Part shown: piece after piece, positions 53,646 to 62,574 of the stretch
Numbering within the stretch: the stretch's first letter is position 1
Layout of the letters: each line of letters opens with the position of its first letter
Assembly (NCBI RefSeq): GCF_900104575.1
Contig: NZ_LT629731.1
Span: 258,205-322,204 of the forward strand
DNA from: Bacillus tuaregi
GTDB taxonomy: Bacteria; Bacillota; Bacilli; Bacillales; Cytobacillaceae
Reading direction: 5' to 3'
Length of the DNA: 64,000 bases
The notes under the pieces: model-generated
Databases searched by the model: none
What the model saw: only the letters and a program-made list of their open reading frames with translations
Told to the model about the DNA's origin: nothing
Program-made: the position numbers and the translations under genes

Positions 53646-54956
53646 TTGGAAAAAATCATCGTCCGTGGCGGAAAAAGGTTAAACGGGACCGTCAAAGTAG
53701 AGGGGGCAAAAAACGCCGTTTTACCTGTGATCGCCGCAACACTATTAGCAAGTGATGGAAAAAGTGTAATTCGGGATGTGCCTACGCTCTCCGATGTATA
53801 TACTATCAATGAAGTATTGCGTTTTCTGGGTGCCGAGGTGGCATTTAAGGATAACACTGTGATCGTGGATGCATCAAAGGAGTTATTGGTAGAAGCACCG
53901 TTTGAATATGTACGAAAAATGAGAGCTTCCGTATTAGTCATGGGATCTCTTTTAGCAAGAAACGGCCGTGCAAGAGTCGCATTACCGGGCGGCTGTGCAA
54001 TCGGCTCACGTCCGATTGACCAGCATCTTAAAGGGTTTGAAGCGATGGGTGCAACGGTTAAGGTTGGAAATGGTTTTATTGAAGCAGAGGTAGACGGACG
54101 CTTACACGGCGCGAAAATCTATTTAGATTTCCCAAGCGTCGGCGCAACCGAAAATATTATGATGGCGGCTGTTCTGGCTGAAGGAACAACAATCATCGAC
54201 AACGTGGCAAAAGAGCCAGAAATCGTTGATTTAGCAAACTTCCTGAATAAAATGGGTGCAAAGGTAAAAGGAGCAGGTACGGGCACAATCAAGATTGAAG
54301 GTGTGAATGTGTTGTTTGGTGCTGACCACAACATCATTCCGGACCGTATCGAGGCTGGAACCTTTATGGTGGCGGCTGCGATTACAGGTGGCGACGTGCT
54401 TGTAAAGGGTGCCGTTCCTGAGCATTTAAACTCTCTTGTGGCAAAAATGGAAGAGATGGGCGTGAAAATTATCGAAGAGCCGGAAGGACTTCGTGTTATT
54501 GGCTCTGATAACCTAAAGGCTGTTGACATTAAAACGATGCCGCATCCTGGTTTCCCAACGGATATGCAGTCACAAATGATGGCGTTATTGCTGCAGGCAA
54601 AGGGCACTTCTATGATTACGGAGACGGTTTTCGAAAATCGTTTCATGCATGTGGAAGAATTCCGTAGAATGAATGCGGAATTGAAAATTGAAGGACGTTC
54701 TGTTGTGATTAACGGGCCAGCGAACCTGCAAGGTGCAGAGGTAGCGGCAACCGATCTTCGCGCAGCTGCAGCCCTGATTGTATCAGGACTTGTTGCCGAT
54801 GGTGTCACACGCGTAACAGAATTAAAGCACTTAGATCGAGGATACGTGAACTTCCATCAAAAATTAGCTGCTCTAGGCGCTGATATCGAAAGAGTTCAAG
54901 AAGATGTAGAAGTCATCAACTACGACCAAAAATACATCTCCGATCTCAATGCCTAA
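53646..54956 (+). CDS. murA1: UDP-N-acetylglucosamine 1-carboxyvinyltransferase 1
   Basis: Main MurA, 436 residues, with catalytic Cys in [14 protein letters not shown]. The TTG at 53646 is the start: GCGGAGGGGA is 5-6 nt upstream and the N-terminus becomes [21 protein letters not shown] as in B. subtilis MurAA. An in-frame ATG at 53604 overlaps ywmB and lacks a site. It is paralogous to murA2 in this window (about 43 kb apart). Confidence 0.97.
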   Translation: MEKIIVRGGKRLNGTVKVEGAKNAVLPVIAATLLASDGKSVIRDVPTLSDVYTINEVLRFLGAEVAFKDNTVIVDASKELLVEAPFEYVRKMRASVLVMGSLLARNGRARVALPGGCAIGSRPIDQHLKGFEAMGATVKVGNGFIEAEVDGRLHGAKIYLDFPSVGATENIMMAAVLAEGTTIIDNVAKEPEIVDLANFLNKMGAKVKGAGTGTIKIEGVNVLFGADHNIIPDRIEAGTFMVAAAITGGDVLVKGAVPEHLNSLVAKMEEMGVKIIEEPEGLRVIGSDNLKAVDIKTMPHPGFPTDMQSQMMALLLQAKGTSMITETVFENRFMHVEEFRRMNAELKIEGRSVVINGPANLQGAEVAATDLRAAAALIVSGLVADGVTRVTELKHLDRGYVNFHQKLAALGADIERVQEDVEVINYDQKYISDLNA

Positions 54957-54977
54957 ACCCAACAAAATAGCTCTTAC

Positions 54978-55011
54978 AAAAACCGCATGGTATCCCCGAA
55001 TGCGGTTTTTT
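54978..55011 (+). terminator. murA1 terminator
   Basis: AAAAACCGCAT pairs with ATGCGGTTTTT, followed by T. Confidence 0.9.
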
Positions 55012-55267
55012 GCTGTTTCCGGGGGGAGGGTGAAACTGGGTGCCCCGCGAAAGCAAGGGAAATGTGGGGACGGGCGGTTCCATGAGGTCGAAAAAGTGAT
55101 TATCTCAAACCCTACTATTATCCCCAATTAAATCTCTCCATATATTATTATTACCCATAAAAATCAAAAATATGCATAAATCAAAAAGAGTCATAAAAAC
55201 TTGTCCAACCCCATAAGAATGAAATGTGAAGGATTTTCTGAACAACCGATCAAAGCACAACAGTTTA

Positions 55268-55510
55268 GCGCACCACCGCGCTGGGGGACAGACCCCCAGG
55301 GAATTAACGCATTACCGCAGTGGGGGACAGACCCCCAGGGAATTAACGCATTACCTTGGTGGGGGACAGACCCCCGGGGAATTAACGCATTACCGTGGTG
55401 GGGGACAGACCCCCAGGGAATTAACGCATTACCGCGCTGGGGGACAGACCCCCAGGGAATTAACGCATTACCGCACCGGGGGACTGTCCCCCAGCGCAGT
55501 AAAGCGGTGG
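55268..55510. repeat. 39-bp palindromic repeat array C (6 units)
   Basis: G-runs begin at 55283, 55322, 55361, 55400, 55439 and 55478, an exact 39-bp step. The first five cores are GGGGGACAGACCCCC and the sixth is GGGGGACTGTCCCCC. The 24-bp link GGGAATTAACGCATTACC is almost constant. It lies between murA1 and spoIID, in a 606-bp gap otherwise free of features apart from the terminator. Confidence 0.95.
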
Positions 55511-55562
55511 TGTGCTTGTTGTTCACGTTTTGTGAGCATTTTATTCATTATGGAGGATAATC

Positions 55563-56597
55563 ATGAAGAAATTCAAACCAGTCGTTCTACTAGCAGCACT
55601 ACTATTCATTGTTACCCTGATGATTCCGACGATTGTAGTACTACCATTTGGTGAGGAAAAGGTGAGTGGTAAGCTTGGGGAGGATGTACAAAAGGAAGTT
55701 GCAGACAAACCGGCGGAACCGGCTACTACTGCCCCCTCGATTGACGTAGCGGTCTACAGAACCGCGAAGCAGAATGTAGAGAGTATTCCGCTTGAGGAAT
55801 ATGTTGCTGGCGTTGTTGCATCCGAAATGCCGGCCGATTTTGAAAAGGAGGCACTCAAGGCTCAAGCATTGACGGCTCGTACGTATATTGTGAAGCAACT
55901 GATGAGTAATCAAAGTGTTGAGCTTCCTAAGGATGCAAATGTAGCGGATACAGAGTTTTTCCAGGTCTACAAAAGCCAAGAAGAATTGAAGCAAATTTGG
56001 GGTCCCTCTGATTTTAACTGGAAGATGGATAAAATTAATGAAGCTGTCCGCGAAACACAAGGACAAATCCTGACGTATGACGGCAATCCGATTGATGCGA
56101 CCTTTTTTTCAACAAGCAATGGTTTTACCGAAAACTCAGAAGCCATTTGGGCTAATTCATTACCCTATTTAAAAAGTGTAGAGAGTCCATGGGATAAAAA
56201 ATCTCCTAAATACACAGGTCAAAAGGTTATTACGGTCAAAGACTTCGAAGCAAAGCTTGGGGTTAAGCTTCCCAATAATAAAACGATTGGTGAAGTAACA
56301 GAACGAACTGCAGGAAAACGGGTCGGGAAGGTCAATATAAATGGAAAAGAAGTAAGCGGGAAGGATATTCGCAATAAACTCGGGCTCATGTCGACCGATT
56401 TTACATGGGAGCGTAGGGGCGACAAAATTGTGATTAACACAAAGGGCTACGGACATGGTGTAGGGATGAGCCAATACGGAGCCAACGGAATGGCAAAAGA
56501 GGGAAAAAAATACTCAGACATTGTCCAATACTACTACCAAGGAGTCCAAATCGCCGACTCAGAGCCATTCATCACCACCATCACAGCCAAAAAATAA
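55563..56597 (+). CDS. spoIID: Stage II sporulation protein D (lytic transglycosylase)
   Basis: Membrane-anchored peptidoglycan hydrolase of the SpoIID/SpoIIP/SpoIIM engulfment complex. The 344-residue protein has an N-terminal anchor (VVLLAALLFIVTLMIPTIVVL). The SpoIID domain has the catalytic Glu in VVASEMPADFEKEALKAQA, then ATFFSTSNGFTE and a closing GHGVGMSQYGANGMA. TATGGAGG precedes the ATG. Under sigma-E control in B. subtilis; I could not fix the promoter next to array C. Confidence 0.96.
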   Translation: MKKFKPVVLLAALLFIVTLMIPTIVVLPFGEEKVSGKLGEDVQKEVADKPAEPATTAPSIDVAVYRTAKQNVESIPLEEYVAGVVASEMPADFEKEALKAQALTARTYIVKQLMSNQSVELPKDANVADTEFFQVYKSQEELKQIWGPSDFNWKMDKINEAVRETQGQILTYDGNPIDATFFSTSNGFTENSEAIWANSLPYLKSVESPWDKKSPKYTGQKVITVKDFEAKLGVKLPNNKTIGEVTERTAGKRVGKVNINGKEVSGKDIRNKLGLMSTDFTWERRGDKIVINTKGYGHGVGMSQYGANGMAKEGKKYSDIVQYYYQGVQIADSEPFITTITAKK

Positions 56598-56652
56598 CCT
56601 ACAACCAAAACAGTGTTCAAAGAGGAATAAAAAATGAGGGGCTGTCTCACCA

Positions 56653-56740
56653 CCGCGTTAAAGCGGCGGGGGACAGTCCCTCATTGTATTAACGCGTTAC
56701 CAAGCTGGGGGACTGTCCCCCAGCACGTTACCGCGTTGAA
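56653..56740. repeat. 39-bp palindromic repeat array D (2 units)
   Basis: G-runs at 56668 and 56707 (39 bp). Cores are GGGGGACAGTCCCTC and GGGGGACTGTCCCCC. The right end overlaps the last codons of the convergent vanZ gene. Confidence 0.85.
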
Positions 56741-57153
56741 GCTTCTTTGATCTTCCTCAGTAGTTTCCCTAGCTTTAGGAATCGTTTCTTATGATAGGCA
56801 CTATACAGGATCCAGGAGGCCACTAGGACTCCGGTGATGTCTTTGACGACGTCAATCATTGTCGCTGAGCGATAAGGAACAAAGGATTGATGAATTTCAT
56901 CAATAATCCCATAAAGAGACGCAATGATGATCAGAATTATATTCCACTTGGCCGACAATCCCCTAAATGTCAAAAGAGCCAAGACAAGCAATACATAAAG
57001 GATTCCAAACTCAATTAAATGAAGCGATTCTTTAATTCCGGCATCCCAGCTTGAATCCGGCAGCTCGACCACTGCATTATCTGGCATACTCGACATTACC
57101 CAGACAGCCACTATATAAATGAAGGGAAATACTCGTAAAACTAATTTCAACAT
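56728..57153 (-). CDS. VanZ-family membrane protein
   Basis: A VanZ-like integral membrane protein of about 141 residues. It has four hydrophobic helices and the family pattern FVPYRSATMIDVVKDITG (Asp-rich loop) with SLYGIIDEIHQSF. Such proteins are linked to resistance to glycopeptides or to spore/envelope processes, but the role here is not known. The ATG at 57153 is chosen; its ribosome binding site is weak. The last residues (STR) and stop codon lie within the edge of array D, so the C-terminus has been shaped by the repeat. Confidence 0.82.
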   Translation of the reverse strand: MLKLVLRVFPFIYIVAVWVMSSMPDNAVVELPDSSWDAGIKESLHLIEFGILYVLLVLALLTFRGLSAKWNIILIIIASLYGIIDEIHQSFVPYRSATMIDVVKDITGVLVASWILYSAYHKKRFLKLGKLLRKIKEASTR

Positions 57154-57327
57154 AATAATTCCGCTAACCACCAATCTATCATAACTAAAATGAAGAACTT
57201 GTATAATCGGGCAATTTCCGTCCGTACATTACCCGAGTGTATCTTGCTAAGCAATTAGAAAAGCCTCTACAATAGCCAAGCTCACATACAACAAGAAGAA
57301 AAAACAAACCATCCGCAAACCTTATTA

Positions 57328-57426
57328 CATTAACGCGTTACCTGAGCGGGGGACTGACCCCCAACGCTTTAAAGCTTTCCCGTGCCGGGGGACTGACCCC
57401 CAATGCTTTAAAGCTTTCCCGTGCCG
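57328..57426. repeat. 39-bp palindromic repeat array E (2 units)
   Basis: G-runs at 57348 and 57387 (39 bp), both GGGGGACTGACCCCC. A third, decayed unit starts at 57421 (GTGCCGAAG). It lies in the 412-bp gap between vanZ and spoIIQ. Confidence 0.85.
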
Positions 57427-57565
57427 AAGTGTTGTCTTTCGATATTTTTTAAGTGACCATGAATAATTATAAACGGTTTGTCGAAAAATAAGGAGTAAAA
57501 ATTTTTTTCTAGGAAGGTATATAAACCTCGCAATTTGTTCAGAATGATTGCTGAGGTGATGATAA

Positions 57566-58546
57566 ATGAGAGAGGAAGAAAAAAATACTTCTCGAGGTTT
57601 TAAACGCTATTTCAAAAAGCGTTGGGTATTTCCAGCTGTTTATATTGCGAGTGCAGCCCTTATTCTAACCGGTGTTTTATGGTATCAAAACAGCAGCACG
57701 GACAATGCAATTGATTCAGATAAGTTTAGTATGAACGGGACAAATAATCCTGGTCAAATCGGTAAGGACGAGGCGATTGAAGTTACCCGTGCGATGGAAA
57801 ACGTGGTGCTTCCAATGAATGCGAAGGAACGCAGCAGTGCGGTCATCCAGAAGAAATTCTACGAGGACAACGCAAAGGCTGAAGAGCAGGAAGCCGCTCT
57901 TGTGGTTTACCAAAATCAATATCATCCAAACACAGGGATTGATATTACGGTAAAAGACGGCGAAGCGTTTGATGTAATCGCTGCTTTGAGCGGAACGGTT
58001 ACGAGAGTCGAAGAGGATGCGCTTCTAGGCAACGTGATCGAAATCCAGCACGATGACGATATCGTGACACAATATTCATCTATTAAAGAGATGAAGGTTG
58101 AAGTTGGAGACGAAATTGAGCAGGGACAAGCTCTTGCGACAGCTGGAAAAAGCTTGTTCAACGAAGAAGCAGGCACACATGTACATTTTGAAATCCGTAA
58201 GAATGGTGTACCTGTAAATCCTGAGAAATATCTAAATAAACCGGTTAGTGCATTACAAGAGGAAGCAGTCGTTGAAGAGCCAGCTTCTGATGAAAAAGAA
58301 ACAACTGGTGACCAGGGCGTTAGCGAAGAAGAAGAGCTAATGAACGAAGAAGGCCAGGAAGAGACTAAGAAAGAGCCAGCAGCTGATAAAGACAGCTCTG
58401 ATGCAACAGAAGGTCAAGAGCCTGCTGAAAAGCCGTCTGATTCAGATAAATCTACAGATGAAAAAAAGGAATCAACAGATTCTGAAAAGCCAGCAGATGA
58501 AAAAGACGCTGACGAAAAGCAAAATAAAGAAAATAAAGATGCATAA
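57566..58546 (+). CDS. spoIIQ: Stage II sporulation protein Q (LytM-like)
   Basis: Forespore membrane protein that pairs with SpoIIIAH across the intermembrane space. The 326-residue protein has a cytoplasmic basic N-terminus, one helix (VFPAVYIASAALILTGVLW), a LytM/M23 domain (about 100-215) and a Glu/Lys/Asp tail (about 230-326). The first metal position reads NTGID, so the His of HxGxD is replaced by Asn, while THVHFE is kept. This degenerate pattern fits a structural rather than an enzymatic SpoIIQ. GAGGTGAT precedes the ATG. A strong terminator follows. Confidence 0.95.
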   Translation: MREEEKNTSRGFKRYFKKRWVFPAVYIASAALILTGVLWYQNSSTDNAIDSDKFSMNGTNNPGQIGKDEAIEVTRAMENVVLPMNAKERSSAVIQKKFYEDNAKAEEQEAALVVYQNQYHPNTGIDITVKDGEAFDVIAALSGTVTRVEEDALLGNVIEIQHDDDIVTQYSSIKEMKVEVGDEIEQGQALATAGKSLFNEEAGTHVHFEIRKNGVPVNPEKYLNKPVSALQEEAVVEEPASDEKETTGDQGVSEEEELMNEEGQEETKKEPAADKDSSDATEGQEPAEKPSDSDKSTDEKKESTDSEKPADEKDADEKQNKENKDA

Positions 58547-58560
58547 TAATTGCATAAATG

Positions 58561-58604
58561 AAAAAAGGTGTCGGGAACAATATTATGTTCCCAACACCTT
58601 TTTT
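58561..58604 (+). terminator. spoIIQ terminator
   Basis: A long stem, AAAAAAGGTGT.GGGAACA with TGTTCCC.ACACCTTTTTT, has one mismatched pair and ends in T. Confidence 0.93.
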
Positions 58605-58632
58605 ACTTTTTCAAAACAGTGAAGACAAAAAA

Positions 58633-58647
58633 ATGTAAGCGTTACCT
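58633..58647 (+). promoter_or_regulatory. Perfect cre (CcpA) box upstream of spoIIID
   Basis: ATGTAAGCGTTACCT fits WTGNAANCGNWNNCW at all positions. It sits 1 bp before the putative -35 of the sigma-E promoter. Confidence 0.5.
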
Positions 58648-58648
58648 A

Positions 58649-58678
58649 TGATATGATCAGTCCATTCTGTCATACATT
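58649..58678 (+). promoter_or_regulatory. Candidate sigma-E promoter of spoIIID
   Basis: -10 CATACATT (58671-58678) fits the sigma-E consensus CATACAHT. 15 bp upstream, TGATATG (58649-58655) resembles the -35 ATAT core. spoIIID is a known sigma-E gene. The leader from 58679 to 58982 shows nothing else. Confidence 0.6.
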
Positions 58679-58982
58679 TGTAATATAAACCCATATCGTA
58701 AAAAAATTCCCTAATTTTTGCTTAGATTGCTGAAATTGTGCATATTCCTGCCTCCATGCTAATAAACTGTTACAAACCTTACAAAGAGAGTGTATGAGGT
58801 GAGGAGTCGTTTGAGATGAATCTAGTTATAGCTCTGGACCTGATTAGCCATTGTAAGTTCAGAAAGCATTGCTTTCGGGCCGCATGAAGAACATGGGGAA
58901 ATCATGCGGGAATCCAATCATTCATGAAAAGAAGCGAGTCTCATTTCACACTTCTCACATCCAAATTGGGGAGGGCGAGTGT

Positions 58983-59255
58983 GTGCACGATTACATCAAA
59001 GAGAGAACTATCAAGATTGGAAAGTATATCGTGGAGACGAGAAAAACAGTTCGCGTGATTGCGAAGGAGTTTGGCGTGTCCAAAAGTACAGTCCATAAAG
59101 ACCTGACGGAAAGACTTCCTGAAATCAATCCCGATTTAGCCAACGAAGTAAAAGAAATCTTAGATTATCATAAATCCATACGCCACTTGCGCGGGGGCGA
59201 AGCTACCAAACTCAAATACAAAAAAGAGGAATTCGAGGAAGAACCGGTGCAATAA
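58983..59255 (+). CDS. spoIIID: Sporulation transcription regulator SpoIIID
   Basis: A 90-residue helix-turn-helix regulator of mother-cell genes. The N-terminal HDYIKERTIKIGKYIVETRK, the HTH TVRVIAKEFGVSKSTVHKDL and the basic C-terminal helix (HKSIRHLRGGEATKLKYKKE) match the B. subtilis protein almost residue for residue. GTG at 58983 is the start (GGGGAGGG upstream). A longer in-frame extension from 58869 has no similarity to the family. Confidence 0.97.
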   Translation: MHDYIKERTIKIGKYIVETRKTVRVIAKEFGVSKSTVHKDLTERLPEINPDLANEVKEILDYHKSIRHLRGGEATKLKYKKEEFEEEPVQ

Positions 59256-59265
59256 ACCGGTTTTT
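59242..59265 (+). terminator. spoIIID terminator overlapping its stop codon
   Basis: AACCGGT pairs with ACCGGTT around a 7-nt loop, followed by TTT. The stem includes the last codons and stop of spoIIID. Confidence 0.75.
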
Positions 59266-59590
59266 CTATTGATAATAATGGGATGTAAGGTTTTGACTCC
59301 CATCTGGTTTGGGGGTTTTTTACATATTGAGGTTGTGGCGTGAAGAAGAAGTAAGTGGCTTTCTCTGGTGCCCGTAAGGACGTGTTGGGTGTGGTGAAGG
59401 ACAGCACGAGGGGAATCTGTTGCCGTTTTGGAGGCTCCCCTCTGGTAGAAATTCATCAAACAGGCTGCAAACACACATTGTATTTTTTTTAAAACCTCGT
59501 ATTTGCCTTTTTTTAGTGAAAATAACCTGCCGCGTGTCTCCGAAAGCAATCCTTCGCAAATAATCTCTCAATCCCATAGGATATTTTTTT

Positions 59591-59783
59591 CAAAGGCTTT
59601 GTTAAACATGAGTGTTGATTTTCGTTCCAGGCACTTCGCTTTCCTGCGGGCGACCGCCGAGCCGACTCGGGCACTACGTGTCTGTGGGGTCTCGACTGCC
59701 TCGCTTCTCCCGCGGGAGTCTTCGTGCCTTCCACTACAATCAACCTGCTAAAAATCAACAATGTACTTTAACACAGCCTTTTC
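59591..59783. repeat. About 190-bp dispersed imperfect inverted repeat
   Basis: The left end (CAAAGGCTTTGTTAAACAT, then GTTGATT at 59614) and the right end (AATCAAC at 59738-59744, then TTTAACACAGCCTTTT) are inverted copies with several mismatches. The centre is GC-rich with CGCGGGAGTC and GTGGGGTCTC-type text. I recognise it as a repeat common in Bacillaceae genomes. A half copy lies at 14419. No ORF across it is convincing. It is the main content of the 59256-60200 gap. Confidence 0.75.
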
Positions 59784-60200
59784 AAAAGTAAAGGGTAGCA
59801 TTTCTAGGTTTCCTTGATAGAAATTCATAGGATATTACATAAATAGGAATAATGAAACATATAGAGAGAAAATATGAATTAATTTTGACAAAAACGCACA
59901 AAAAACTACAAGTTTTTTAATCAAACTGTTACTTGTCAAGAAAATTATGGTATAATCAGCAATTAGGATAAGGACATGGTTGAGATTAAAGCAGAGAATT
60001 TGTCAGGCCTTATTGTTTCTTTTTTTGAAAAATGAAACAATTGGAGCCGTCAGATAGCATCAGGAGTCCAAAAAATCGGAACACCGGTGCTCAAGAATCG
60101 TTGTAGGTGCATAGGGAGTAAATCGCATTGAATCGAAAGTCATGCATGTGACGATAATAAAGAGAAGCATCCGGCCATTGTACAAGGAGGAAAGCTGAAA

Positions 60201-61202
60201 ATGTTCGCAAGGGATATTGGAATTGACTTAGGGACGGCAAACGTATTGATTCATGTTAAAGGCCGTGGGATCGTATTGAATGAACCTTCAGTTGTGGCGA
60301 TAGATAAAAATACAAACCGAGTATTGGCCGTTGGGGAAGAAGCACGCCGCATGGTAGGACGTACACCGGGGAATATTGTGGCCATTCGGCCGTTAAAGGA
60401 CGGAGTTATTGCGGATTTTGATGTCACTGAGGCAATGCTTAAGCATTTTATTAATAAGCTGAATGTCAAAGGATTTCTTTCCAAGCCGCGCATTCTGATT
60501 TGCTGCCCGACGAACATTACGAGCGTGGAGCAGAAAGCTATTAAAGAAGCAGCGGAAAAAAGCGGTGGAAAGAAAATTTATTTAGAGGAAGAGCCGAAGG
60601 TAGCTGCGATTGGCGCGGGCATGGATATATTCCAGCCAAGCGGAAATATGGTCGTGGACATCGGCGGTGGAACGACGGATATTGCGGTGCTTTCCATGGG
60701 CGATATCGTGACGTCCTCTTCAATAAAAATGGCGGGAGATAACTTTGATTCTGAAATTCTCCATTACATTAAGAGACAATATAAGCTGTTGATCGGTGAA
60801 AGAACGGCTGAAAATATTAAAATTACAATCGGAACGGTTTTCCCTGATTCAAGAAATGAGGAAATGGAAATCAGAGGCCGTGATATGGTATCCGGATTAC
60901 CGCGTACGATTACGGTAAAATCGGATGAAATCGAAAGGGCCTTGCGTGAATCTGTTACGGTGATTGTACAAGCTGCTAAATCTGTACTGGAGCGCACACC
61001 GCCTGAGCTGTCAGCGGATATCATTGACCGTGGGGTCATCCTAACCGGTGGAGGTGCTCTGCTGCACGGCATCGACATGCTGTTAGCAGAGGAGCTAAAG
61101 GTACCGGTATTGGTTGCAGAAAATCCAATGGACTGCGTAGCTATTGGAACAGGTATCATGCTCGACAACATCGACAAACTACCAAGAAGAAAAATCGGAT
61201 AA
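60201..61202 (+). CDS. mbl: Rod-shape determining actin homologue Mbl
   Basis: MreB-family actin that guides lateral wall synthesis with the elongation machinery. The 333-residue protein has phosphate-1 loop IGIDLGTANVLIHVKG, VVDIGGGTTDIAVLSMGD (phosphate-2), and ILTGGGALLHGIDMLL (adenosine). Order spoIIID-mbl-flhO-flhP identifies it as Mbl rather than MreB or MreBH. AAGGAGG precedes the ATG. Upstream a TATAAT at 59951 has no clear -35. Confidence 0.96.
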   Translation: MFARDIGIDLGTANVLIHVKGRGIVLNEPSVVAIDKNTNRVLAVGEEARRMVGRTPGNIVAIRPLKDGVIADFDVTEAMLKHFINKLNVKGFLSKPRILICCPTNITSVEQKAIKEAAEKSGGKKIYLEEEPKVAAIGAGMDIFQPSGNMVVDIGGGTTDIAVLSMGDIVTSSSIKMAGDNFDSEILHYIKRQYKLLIGERTAENIKITIGTVFPDSRNEEMEIRGRDMVSGLPRTITVKSDEIERALRESVTVIVQAAKSVLERTPPELSADIIDRGVILTGGGALLHGIDMLLAEELKVPVLVAENPMDCVAIGTGIMLDNIDKLPRRKIG

Positions 61203-61212
61203 CCTATAAAAT

Positions 61213-61251
61213 AAGCCTGTTGCGAAGAGAAAACTCTCCAACAGGCTTTTT
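61213..61251 (+). terminator. mbl terminator
   Basis: AAGCCTGTTG pairs with CAACAGGCTT around a 16-nt loop that itself can fold, followed by TTT. Array F begins directly after. Confidence 0.88.
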
Positions 61252-61252
61252 C

Positions 61253-61483
61253 ACATTAAAGCGCTGGGGGACAGACCCCGATGAGGTGATGCGTTAAAGC
61301 GCTGGGGGACAGGCCCCCAATGAGGTGATGCGTTAAAGCGCTGGGGGACAGACCCCCGATGAGGTGATGCGTTAAAGCGCTGGGGGACAGACCCCCGATG
61401 AGGTGATGCCTTAAAGCGCTGGGGGACAGACCCCCAATGAGGTGATGCGTTAAAGCAGTGGGGGACTGTCCCCCACTGCTTTA
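61253..61483. repeat. 39-bp palindromic repeat array F (6 units)
   Basis: G-runs begin at 61266, 61304, 61343, 61382, 61421 and 61460; steps are 38 then 39 bp. Cores are GGGGGACAGACCCCC (one with AGGC), and the last is GGGGGACTGTCCCCC. The link ATGAGGTGATGCGTTAAAG is nearly constant. Confidence 0.95.
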
Positions 61484-61703
61484 GAGGGGTAAATTGTGGG
61501 TTGGGGGCCAGTGTTTGCCATAATTTTTCGATTTTTTGTCTGATTTTCGGAGAATGTACCTAGTTTCTCTGAAAAACGTGCTGATTATTTCTGGATTTTT
61601 TCTTATAATAGTGAATAGGTATGAGTGTGCGACATTTTTCGAGTTTCACGAAATTCATCATAGATACGAAACATCAATGCAAGGTGGAAGGAAGGTGCTG
61701 GGC

Positions 61704-62531
61704 ATGTTAAGAGGCTTTTATACGGCGGCGTCGGGAATGCTGGCGCAGCAGCGGAAGACAGAAATGCTGGCGAATAATATGGCCAATGTGAATACGCCTG
61801 GTTTTAAGGCGGACCAAACGTCGCTGAGGGCTTTTCCTGAAATGCTGCTTAAACAAATAGAGGGGCAGCCGTTTCCTTCACAAAATGGGAGAACAACCTA
61901 TAACTCAATTGGCACGTTGAATACAGGCGTATATTTGCAGGAGGCAATGCCGCTGTTTCAGCAGGGCTCTTTAAAGGAAACGACATTGAGTACGGATGTT
62001 GCTCTATTGGATATCAATCTACCGATCAATCCGGATACTGGGCGGACAGGCTCGGTCTTTTTTACCGTTATGAATGCGAACGGGGAAACCCGCTACACAC
62101 GGAATGGTAATTTTACGCTGGACAGTGAGGGTTATCTGACGACTGGAAGCGGGATGTATGTGCTTGATCAAGAGGGAAATCAGATTCAACTCACCAGCGA
62201 CCAATTCCAAATAAGTGAGGATGGCTACATTACCGGTGCGAACGGTGAAACGGCCCGGCTGGGAATCGGCTACAGCGACAATCCGTTAGCGATGGTAAAG
62301 GAAGGCGACGGCTTGTTCCGGGCAGACGGCGAGCTGGCTGACGCTTATACGACGGCAAATGTCACGTTTAAAATGCAGCAGGGGTTCCTTGAGCAGTCGA
62401 ATGTGGATTCTGCTCAGACCATGACGGAAATGATGACGGCATACCGAGCGTTTGAGGCGAACCAAAAGATTTTGCAGGCCTATGATACGAGTCTGCAAAA
62501 AACAGTCAATGAAGTCGGGAGAATCGGCTAA
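61704..62531 (+). CDS. flhO: Flagellar basal-body rod protein FlhO
   Basis: A 275-residue FlgF/FlgG-type rod protein. It has the N-terminal rod motif LRGFYTAASGMLAQQRKTEM and LANNMANVNTPGFKADQ, and a C-terminal helix AYRAFEANQKILQAYDTSLQ. ATG 61704 matches the family; in-frame residues upstream are not conserved. It forms a pair with flhP. Confidence 0.94.
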   Translation: MLRGFYTAASGMLAQQRKTEMLANNMANVNTPGFKADQTSLRAFPEMLLKQIEGQPFPSQNGRTTYNSIGTLNTGVYLQEAMPLFQQGSLKETTLSTDVALLDINLPINPDTGRTGSVFFTVMNANGETRYTRNGNFTLDSEGYLTTGSGMYVLDQEGNQIQLTSDQFQISEDGYITGANGETARLGIGYSDNPLAMVKEGDGLFRADGELADAYTTANVTFKMQQGFLEQSNVDSAQTMTEMMTAYRAFEANQKILQAYDTSLQKTVNEVGRIG

Positions 62532-62574
62532 TGGTTTTTTGTAAAAAAAGCCATTCCAAAGCGGGGGGTCAGCA

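Noticed and set aside
55268-55510. CRISPR array
   Set aside because: The text between palindromes is nearly constant, not unique spacers; no cas genes are nearby; units occur in many separate places.
55191-55654. ORFs through array C on both strands with 13-residue periodic translations
   Set aside because: They exist because a 39-bp unit keeps the frame open; no ribosome binding site and no family similarity.
57427-57565. Sigma-F promoter of spoIIQ
   Set aside because: Expected from biology, but I could not place both elements at the right spacing.
59503-59761. ORFs across the dispersed inverted repeat
   Set aside because: Open frames on both strands in a structured GC-rich repeat; no start signals or similarity.
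59951-59956. TATAAT upstream of mbl as a promoter
   Set aside because: No acceptable -35 at 16-18 bp; recorded only as a possible -10.
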